Origin: Opitutaceae bacterium
GTDB taxonomy: Bacteria; Verrucomicrobiota; Verrucomicrobiia; Opitutales; Opitutaceae
DNA length: 12,859 nt
NCBI GenBank assembly: GCA_031282705.1
Contig: JAITDF010000355.1
Location: 1 to 12,859 of the forward strand
Direction of reading: 5' to 3'
Shown: positions 7,479 to 12,859 of the stretch, in pieces
Numbering within the stretch: position 1 is the first letter of the stretch
How the letters are laid out: each line of letters begins with the position of its first letter
Notes under the pieces: model-generated
What the model saw: only the letters and a program-made list of their open reading frames with translations
Told to the model about the DNA's origin: nothing
Databases searched by the model: none
Program-made: the position numbers and the translations under genes

Positions 7479-7775
7479 GGGTGGAAGATATTGCGCGGCA
7501 CAGGAGAAAATTCGTTGTCTTGAAACGGCGCGAGTGAAAAGGACGGAAAGGAACGAGGTCAAAAGCGACGCGGAATCGCGCCTTTTTTCGCTGGCGGATT
7601 GAAAAAAACGAAGGCCGTGCGGAACGCAACGAAGGAAACCGGCATGACACTGGCGGCACATCCGCCGCGAGCAACGTGGGCGCCACACATGCATTCTTCA
7701 GTCCGATGCTTGCCAGCGGCTTTCGTATTGGAAATAACCGGTCATCCAATCACGTTAAAGGCAAGAGACCCTCCC
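7479..7775. other. Divergent intergenic region between mutase and helicase genes
   Basis: 297 bp holding the 5' regions of both flanking genes. The plus-strand frame is open from 7599 through this region into the helicase, but the encoded residues lack family character and a promoter-like element lies inside it. No hairpin terminator, tRNA or conserved operator is evident. For the mutase only a weak TTGACC/TTTCAC pair (minus strand, 7562-7534) was seen. Confidence 0.5.
7710..7738 (+). promoter_or_regulatory. Candidate sigma-70-like promoter for the helicase-methylase operon
   Basis: TTGCCA (7710-7715) matches the -35 consensus at five of six bases. After a 17-bp spacer, AATAAC (7733-7738) matches the -10 consensus at four of six. 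Transcription would begin near 7745, about 30 bases ahead of the ATG at 7776. Found by eye only; the consensus for this organism is unknown. Confidence 0.35.
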
Positions 7776-10700
7776 ATGAGTGATAATTTCACCGCCTCCG
7801 GCCCCCTTTTCATAGTGGACAACAGCGACACCGACTGGAAGGTGCGCAATTACCTCCTCGACTGGTGCGATCTCTCCAATGCGATGGACATAGCCACCGG
7901 CTATTTTGAAATCGGCGCTCTTCTGGCCTTCGACGACAAATGGCAGGCCGTTGATCGAATCCGCATTTTGATGGGCGATGAGGTTTCGCTCCGCACCAAG
8001 CGCGCCTTTGCCGAAGGATTGCGCAATATCACAAACCGTCTTGATGCCAGCCTCGAATGCGAAAAGGCCCGCGACGATTTCCTCAACGGTGTCCCCGCCA
8101 TTGTTGAGGCCGTCCGCTCCGGCAAAATCCAATGCCGTGTTTATCGTCGCGACAAGTTTCATGCCAAGGCATACCTCACGCACGGGCGTGCCGCCGTTGT
8201 CGGTTCGTTCGGCCTTGTCGGCTCCTCCAATTTCACTTCCCCCGGCATCTCCGACAATGTGGAGTTGAACATCCAAGTCCGCGGCCCCGAAGTCGGCCTG
8301 CTTCAAGAGTGGTATGAAAAACACTGGAACGACGCCGGGGACATCACCCCCGACATCCTCCGCACGATCGAACGCCACACCCTGCCCCGCACGCCGTTCG
8401 AAGTCTGGTTCAGGGCGCTCCACGAATTTTGCAATGGCCACGAACTCACTCCCGACGAGTGGGACTCCCGGCAATCCACCATCTTCCCCCGCCTCGCCAA
8501 ATATCAACGCGACGCCTACAAAAACCTCATCCAGATCGCGCACCGTTATGGCGCCGCCTTTCTCTGCGACGGCGTCGGCCTGGGCAAAACCTACGTCGGC
8601 CTCATGCTCATCGAACGCTTCGTCATGCACGAGTCCCGGCGCGTGGTTCTCTTCGCGCCCAAGGCCGCTCGCGAAGACGTCTGGGAACCCGCCATTGAAA
8701 ACCTCCTGCCCGACCTCAACAGCGGCTTCGTCAACTTGGTTGTTTACAACCACACCGACCTCCAACGAAAAGGCAAATGGCCCCGCGACATGAAACGCAC
8801 CCTGCGCGACGCCGACATCATCCTCATCGACGAAGCCCACCACTTTCGCAACCCCGGCATCAAAGGCGAAGGCGCGCGCGACCCATCCCGCTACCGCCTC
8901 CTGCAAGACTATCTCCACCAGGAAGGCGCCCGCGAAAAACAGGTTTTCTTTCTCACCGCCACTCCCATCAACAACTCCGTTCACGATTTTCGCCACATCC
9001 TCGAACTCGTCACCAACGGCAACGAACGCCACTTCTCCGAAGCCCGGCGCAACCTCGGCATCCACAGCCTGCGCGGGCACTTCGTCCAGCTTGAGAAAAA
9101 ACTCTTCGCCGCCCGGGACGGGCAGGACCCCGACTCCCCTCCTGATATTCATCTCATCGAACGCGCCCTCCACACCGACTCCCTCTTCGGCCACCTTGTG
9201 GTCCAGCGCAGCCGCTCCTACGTCAAGGAAAGCCAGCGACAACTCGAAAACGGCCAGGTCCTCTTTCCCGAACGCGACACCCCTCGCGTCGTCCCCTACA
9301 AACTCAAGGCCACCTACGGACGCCTCCTCGACAGCGTGGAGCGCGCCTTCAACAAAGAAAAACCGCTTTTCGTCCTCGGCATCTACTACCCGCTCTCCTA
9401 CTGGAAGGGCGTCAAGGAGCACCCCGAATTCGGAAAATTCGACGAAGGCCGCCAAAAACAAGTCGTTTCCCTCATTCGCACCCAATTCCTCAAACGCTTC
9501 GAAAGCTCCGCCCGAGCCTTTGAAATGTCCTGCTGGCGCCTCCTCAAAAAACTGCTCGCCTGGATTGAGGCCCACACCGAACCCGGCAACGGCCACAACC
9601 AGCGCCGCCTCGAACGCTGGAAACTGAAAAACGCCGGACTCATCGGCTACGTCCACGCCCACCAGCAGGAACTCTGGGGCGACAACGACGCCGAGCCCAC
9701 CGAGGACTTCCTCACCGACGAGGAAATCGACCTCGTCGAAAAACTCGATCCCGACAGCTACAACATCGACGACATCCTTGACGACACCTACGACGACCTC
9801 GACCAGCTCGCCGAATTCCTCGGACTGGTCGGCGAAGTGAAGCCCGAAAAAGACGACAAACTCAAAGCCCTCATCCGCCTCCTTAAAAGCGACAAAACCG
9901 TCGCCGGCAAAAAACTCCTCCTCTTCACCGAATTTGCCGACACCGCCCGCTACCTCGAAACCGAACTCAAAAAAGCAGGCATTCCCCGACTCGAACGCAT
10001 CGACGGCGCCAGCACCCAGCGCCAGCGCAGCAACATCATCCGCCGTTTCTCGCCCTACTACAACGGTGCCGATTCCGCCGCCCTTGCCGCCTCCGGCGAA
10101 AACGAAATCACCCTCCTTCTCGCCACCGACGTCCTCTCCGAAGGACTCAACCTCCAGGACGCATCCCGGCTCATCAACTACGACATCCACTGGAATCCCG
10201 TCCGCCTCATGCAACGCATCGGCCGCGTTGACCGACGCATGAACCCCGCCATCGAGCAAAAACTCGTCGCCGGCCATCCCGCCCTCAAAAAAGACCGCGG
10301 ACGCGTCGCCTTCTGGAATTTTCTCCCCCCCGACGAACTCGACGAACTCCTCCGCCTCTACCAGAAAGTCAACCGCAAGGTCGTCACCATCTCCCGCACC
10401 CTCGGCATCGAGCACGGCAAACTCCTGAAACCCGACGACGAATACGAGCTCATCAAGGAAATCAACGAACAATTCGACGGCGAACAATCCGAACCCGAAA
10501 AACTCCGCCTCGAATACGACCGCCTCGTCAAGGAGCACCCCGGCCTCGCCGCCACACTCGACACCCTCCCGCTCAAACTTTTCTCCGGCAAACAACATCC
10601 ACCCTCCCCCGGCACCGCCGCAGCCAACACCCCGCGAGCCGTTTTTTTCTGTTTCCGAATCCCCCGCCCCGACCCCGACTTGGTCCCGACGGAAACCGGC

Positions 10701-10964
10701 GAACTCCGCTGGACCGACAGTGCCGGATTCTCCGTCTGGCTCTACGCCGACGCCACCGGCGAAACCATGACCTCCGATCCCGCCGCCATCGCCGTGCACA
10801 TCCGCTCCCGGCCCGACACCCCGCGTCACTGCATTTTCTCCCAAACCGACCTTTCCGCGCTTCGCAAAAAAGCCGAAAAAGAAATCATCAAAAACCACCT
10901 CCGCACCCTGCAAGCGCCCACCGGCGTCACCCCCATCCTCAAATGCTGGATGGAACTCAACTAA
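7776..10964 (+). CDS. PLD-like nuclease domain fused to SNF2-type helicase
   Basis: A 1062-residue protein. The N-terminal 200 residues hold one phospholipase-D-like (HKD) module: H129-A-K131 followed by GSSNFT at 149-154 and a VELN strand; the usual Asp after HxK(x)4 is His136. The helicase core follows: Walker A GVGLGKT (266-272), motif II DEAHH (352-356), TATPINNS (394-401), then a long charged helical insert. The second RecA lobe has LFTEF (716-720), ATDVLSEGLNLQ and motif VI QRIGRVDRR (813-821). The C-terminal 180 residues have no motif I recognise. SNF2 helicases with PLD domains occur in restriction-like defence loci; DISARM carries separate DrmC (PLD) and DrmD (SNF2) proteins. The expected role is ATP-driven DNA translocation, possibly with cleavage by the PLD module, which normally works as a pair of HKD motifs and so would need dimerisation. 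ATG 7776 is chosen over the upstream in-frame ATG at 7599 for lack of domain character in between. The methyltransferase follows 32 bp downstream. Confidence 0.88.
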   Translation: MSDNFTASGPLFIVDNSDTDWKVRNYLLDWCDLSNAMDIATGYFEIGALLAFDDKWQAVDRIRILMGDEVSLRTKRAFAEGLRNITNRLDASLECEKARDDFLNGVPAIVEAVRSGKIQCRVYRRDKFHAKAYLTHGRAAVVGSFGLVGSSNFTSPGISDNVELNIQVRGPEVGLLQEWYEKHWNDAGDITPDILRTIERHTLPRTPFEVWFRALHEFCNGHELTPDEWDSRQSTIFPRLAKYQRDAYKNLIQIAHRYGAAFLCDGVGLGKTYVGLMLIERFVMHESRRVVLFAPKAAREDVWEPAIENLLPDLNSGFVNLVVYNHTDLQRKGKWPRDMKRTLRDADIILIDEAHHFRNPGIKGEGARDPSRYRLLQDYLHQEGAREKQVFFLTATPINNSVHDFRHILELVTNGNERHFSEARRNLGIHSLRGHFVQLEKKLFAARDGQDPDSPPDIHLIERALHTDSLFGHLVVQRSRSYVKESQRQLENGQVLFPERDTPRVVPYKLKATYGRLLDSVERAFNKEKPLFVLGIYYPLSYWKGVKEHPEFGKFDEGRQKQVVSLIRTQFLKRFESSARAFEMSCWRLLKKLLAWIEAHTEPGNGHNQRRLERWKLKNAGLIGYVHAHQQELWGDNDAEPTEDFLTDEEIDLVEKLDPDSYNIDDILDDTYDDLDQLAEFLGLVGEVKPEKDDKLKALIRLLKSDKTVAGKKLLLFTEFADTARYLETELKKAGIPRLERIDGASTQRQRSNIIRRFSPYYNGADSAALAASGENEITLLLATDVLSEGLNLQDASRLINYDIHWNPVRLMQRIGRVDRRMNPAIEQKLVAGHPALKKDRGRVAFWNFLPPDELDELLRLYQKVNRKVVTISRTLGIEHGKLLKPDDEYELIKEINEQFDGEQSEPEKLRLEYDRLVKEHPGLAATLDTLPLKLFSGKQHPPSPGTAAANTPRAVFFCFRIPRPDPDLVPTETGELRWTDSAGFSVWLYADATGETMTSDPAAIAVHIRSRPDTPRHCIFSQTDLSALRKKAEKEIIKNHLRTLQAPTGVTPILKCWMELN

Positions 10965-10977
10965 CGCCCTCCCGGCC

Positions 10978-10989
10978 CACACACACACA
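10978..10989 (+). repeat. (CA)6 dinucleotide tract just before the methyltransferase start
   Basis: Six CA units lie between the helicase stop (10962-10964) and the ATG at 10997, ending seven bases before that ATG. This is where a ribosome binding site would be, yet no Shine-Dalgarno sequence is present. Length changes could alter translation initiation spacing, and would shift the frame if translation started at the overlapping ATG at 10943. Confidence 0.7.
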
Positions 10990-10996
10990 ATTACTC

Positions 10997-12586
10997 ATGC
11001 TCTCCGACCTCCGCGCCATCCGCTCTTTCGACGAACTCATACGCTACCTCGGCGAAGAACTCGACTGGCCCGTCGAAGACTACGGTTTCGACGAACTCAC
11101 CTTCGAATACGAGCCTGCCGAACTCGGCCTCAAGGACGAGGACGCCGCCCGCATCAAAGGCCCCATCTACCAACTCCGCCCGCTTCCCGGCGGCGGCCAG
11201 CCCTGGGGCATCTTCTTTGTCGAGTTCGAGCAGAAAAAACTCCCCGTCGTTGTCCTCCGCCGCATCCTCTCCCACCTCGTCATCAAAAAACGCGCCTCGG
11301 CCAATCAGGCCGACGCCAAACGCTGGCACGCCTCCGATCTCCTCTTCATCTCCACTTTTGGCGGTGCCGCCGGCCAGTCCGCCCCGCGCGAGATCGCCTT
11401 CGCCCACTTCCACCAAAACGCCGGCGACCTGCCCACCCTCCGCGTCCTCGGCTGGGATGGCGACGACACCCCGCTCAAACTCGATCACGTCGCCGCCACC
11501 CTGAAAACCCGCCTCCGCTGGCCCGATGACACCGCGGACGCCGCCGCATGGCGCGAACAATGGTCAACCGCCTTCCGGCATGGTCTCCGTCACTCCATCC
11601 GCACCGCCAACGACCTCGCCGAAACGCTCGCCGGGCTCGCCCGTCAAATCCGCGACCGTTGCGCTGCCATGATGCGTGCCGAATCCGAACGCGGCCCCAT
11701 CACCAAACTCTACAAAGCCTTCCAAACCACCCTCATTCACGACCTCACGCCGGAAACCTTTGCCGACACCTACGCGCAAACCATCACCTACGGCCTGCTC
11801 ACCGCCGCCATCTCGCGCACCGACATGACCGGCGCCGGCGGCAGCACCGTTGTCCTTGCCGAAAACATCCACGACATGGTGCCCGTCACCAACCCCTTCC
11901 TGAAGGAAATGCTTCAGGAATTCCTCCGAATCGGCGGACGCAAAAACGGCATGGATTTCGACGAACTCGGCGTGCAGGACGTGGTGGAACTCCTGCGCAG
12001 TGAGAAAACCGACCTGCCCGCCGTCCTGCGCGACTTCGGCAACAAAACCGCCGGCGAAGACCCCGTCATCCACTTCTACGAACACTTCCTCTCCGCCTAT
12101 AATAAAAAGCTCAAAATCCAGCGCGGCGTCTTTTATACACCCAAACCCGTTGTCTCTTACATCGTCCGCAGTGTCCACGAACTCCTGCAAACCGAATTCG
12201 GCCTCGAAGACGGTCTCGCTTCCACGACCACCTGGGGAGAAATGATTATGCAAAACACCATGCAACCCCTTGAATTGCAAAATAATAACATCGGGGGGGG
12301 GGGGGGGGACAACTATTTGCAAAAACACCGGGCCACATCCGCCAGTCGGGCGACCGTCACCGGAGACCAAACAGCAGGCCGGTCAGTCCCGGCCATTGCG
12401 CCTTCCACCGCTCACCGACGAACCCGGCGAGGCGCGCACCATTTCCCCCGACGAACCCTTTGTCCAAATCCTCGACCCCGCCACCGGCACCGCGACCTTC
12501 CTTGTGGAAGTCATCGACATCATCCATCGCACTCTTACGGAAAAGTGGAAAAAACAAAAACTCACCGCCGCCCAACAACACGCTGA
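10997..12586 (+). CDS. N6-adenine DNA methyltransferase, N-terminal part; frame broken at G16 tract
   Basis: As read, 529 residues from the ATG at 10997 (MLSDLRAIRS); an ATG at 10943 overlapping the helicase end is possible but less likely. Residues 1-180 form an unassigned domain with a strand GIFFVEFEQKK (71-81) and LRRILSHLVIKKRA. Residues 180-370 are helical (GPITKLYKAFQTTL, TFADTYAQTITYGLL), as in the N-terminal bundles of type I HsdM, type ISP and Eco57I-like methylases. QRGVFYTPKPVVSYIV (375-390) is the conserved element that precedes motif I in these enzymes. After IGGGGG (432-437) the frame turns into Arg/Pro/Thr-rich nonsense and stops at 12586, so this product lacks the SAM-binding and catalytic motifs. 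The real continuation is in another frame (12309-12859). It likely methylates host DNA to protect it from the linked helicase/nuclease. Either the gene is phase-variable and OFF here, or the homopolymer is miscounted. Confidence 0.85.
   Translation: MLSDLRAIRSFDELIRYLGEELDWPVEDYGFDELTFEYEPAELGLKDEDAARIKGPIYQLRPLPGGGQPWGIFFVEFEQKKLPVVVLRRILSHLVIKKRASANQADAKRWHASDLLFISTFGGAAGQSAPREIAFAHFHQNAGDLPTLRVLGWDGDDTPLKLDHVAATLKTRLRWPDDTADAAAWREQWSTAFRHGLRHSIRTANDLAETLAGLARQIRDRCAAMMRAESERGPITKLYKAFQTTLIHDLTPETFADTYAQTITYGLLTAAISRTDMTGAGGSTVVLAENIHDMVPVTNPFLKEMLQEFLRIGGRKNGMDFDELGVQDVVELLRSEKTDLPAVLRDFGNKTAGEDPVIHFYEHFLSAYNKKLKIQRGVFYTPKPVVSYIVRSVHELLQTEFGLEDGLASTTTWGEMIMQNTMQPLELQNNNIGGGGGDNYLQKHRATSASRATVTGDQTAGRSVPAIAPSTAHRRTRRGAHHFPRRTLCPNPRPRHRHRDLPCGSHRHHPSHSYGKVEKTKTHRRPTTR
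12239..12400 (+). other. Insertion-like linker carrying the G16 tract
   Basis: Between WGEM (ending at 12243) and LPPLTDE (from 12402) lie about 50 codons of unusual character. Bases 12241-12292 are about one third G+C in an otherwise very GC-rich gene. The frame reads Gln/Asn-rich residues, five glycines, then a Pro/Gln/Arg-rich stretch. The word tgcaaaa recurs at 12249, 12276 and 12318, with tgcaaaacacc (12249-12259) and tgcaaaaacacc (12318-12329) as near-repeats flanking the G tract. From memory, homologous methylases have only a short linker here. Confidence 0.5.
12293..12308 (+). repeat. Homopolymeric G16 tract in methyltransferase (candidate phase-variation switch)
   Basis: Sixteen consecutive G. 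With 16 the upstream frame ends at 12586. With 17 it would end at 12642. With 15 or 18 the upstream frame joins the downstream frame encoding TTICKNTG and then ILDPATGTATF, with no stop to the window end. No other homopolymer in the window exceeds about eight bases. Confidence 0.95.
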
Positions 12587-12859
12587 GTGGAACACTTACG
12601 TTCCCAAACACCTCCTTCCCCGTCTCCACGCCTACGAATTAATGATGGCCCCCTACGCCATTGCCCACATGAAAATCGGCCTCAAGCTCGCCGAAACCGG
12701 ATACAAATTCGCCACCGACGAACGCGCCCGCATCTACCTCACCAACGCCCTTGAACCCAAAATAAAACAACTCCCAGCAATCGGCTTCGACACCCTCGCC
12801 CACGAAGCCGCCGCCGTCAACGAAATCAAATGGTATAAACGCTTCACCGTCATCATCGG
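12309..12859 (+). CDS. N6-adenine DNA methyltransferase, catalytic part in shifted frame (continues beyond window)
   Basis: This frame (codons starting at 12309) is open to the right edge without a stop. From about 12402 it reads LPPLTDEPGEARTISPDEPF, then the SAM-binding motif I FVQILDPATGTATFLVE (D at 12474). It continues with LHAYELMMAPYAIAHMKIGL, typical of the region after motif I in type ISP and Eco57I-like methylases, and ends in KWYKRFTVIIG. The catalytic motif IV (NPPY/F) would be the next codons outside the window. It has no start of its own that suits; it is the continuation of the gene starting at 10997, separated only by the G16 frameshift. Clean codon use and full motif conservation argue that it is under selection, which favours a reversible switch or a sequencing error over long-standing decay. 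Confidence 0.85.

Noticed and set aside
7599..7775. In-frame extension of the helicase to an ATG at 7599
   Set aside because: The 59 extra residues lack family character, and a promoter-like element lies within them; MSDNFTASGP at 7776 starts close to the PLD domain.
7755..10988. Very long minus-strand open frame (over 1000 codons) opposite the helicase
   Set aside because: It mirrors the helicase's codon bias: Gly/Val/Glu/Asp/Phe-rich, no domain motifs. The plus strand has complete PLD and helicase motifs, so this is an antisense shadow.
12460..12642. Separate small gene of 60 codons after the G tract
   Set aside because: It is the third frame through the methylase; Ser/Pro/Thr-rich, no motif, and it overlaps the frame with motif I.
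10997..12859. Methyltransferase as a decayed pseudogene
   Set aside because: The downstream frame has no stop and keeps full motif conservation over 150 codons; the only lesion is in a homopolymer, which points to a switch or miscount rather than decay.

Overview
The window looks like a GC-rich bacterial chromosome, most likely from the Verrucomicrobia (an Opitutaceae-like relative). This is an inference from strong G/C third-position bias, start codons with little or no Shine-Dalgarno signal, secreted InlB-B-like and DUF11-like repeat proteins, and GC-rich palindromic repeats between genes. No rRNA, tRNA, CRISPR array or intact transposase was seen.

Layout. (1) 1-2314: the 3' part of a long surface or exported protein made of divergent InlB B-like repeats; its start lies left of the window. 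(2) 2352-2786: a small three-helix membrane protein of unknown function. (3) 2787-3323: a non-coding stretch with an AT-rich island, a 24-bp direct repeat, a chain of GC-rich hairpins and a degenerate nonamer tandem. (4) 3324-4835: a secreted protein with about four DUF11-like repeats. (5) 4836-5501: a 666-bp gap packed with palindromic repeats and a purine-rich tract. (6) 5502-7478, minus strand: a 658-residue phospho-sugar mutase with all four catalytic signatures. (7) 7479-7775: a divergent intergenic region. (8) 7776-12859, plus strand: a two-gene module. It comprises a 1062-residue protein with an N-terminal phospholipase-D-like domain and a SNF2-type helicase, followed by an N6-adenine DNA methyltransferase of the Eco57I / type I / type ISP style that runs off the right edge.

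The standout feature is in the methyltransferase. A run of 16 consecutive G (12293-12308) sits in an AT-rich, insertion-like linker between the conserved YTP motif and the SAM-binding motif I. With 16 G the reading frame ends early at 12586. With 15 or 18 G it would join an intact downstream frame that encodes ILDPATGTATF and continues to the window end. This is the classic architecture of a phase-variable contingency locus, here apparently switching the methyltransferase of a helicase/PLD/methylase defence-like pair. A sequencing or assembly artefact in the homopolymer is the main alternative. A (CA)6 tract just ahead of the methyltransferase start is a second, weaker candidate switch.

The helicase and methyltransferase genes are 32 bp apart and probably form one operon that restricts and marks DNA. 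The mutase is a housekeeping sugar-phosphate enzyme with no evident link to it, and the two repeat proteins are likely cell-envelope or extracellular components.
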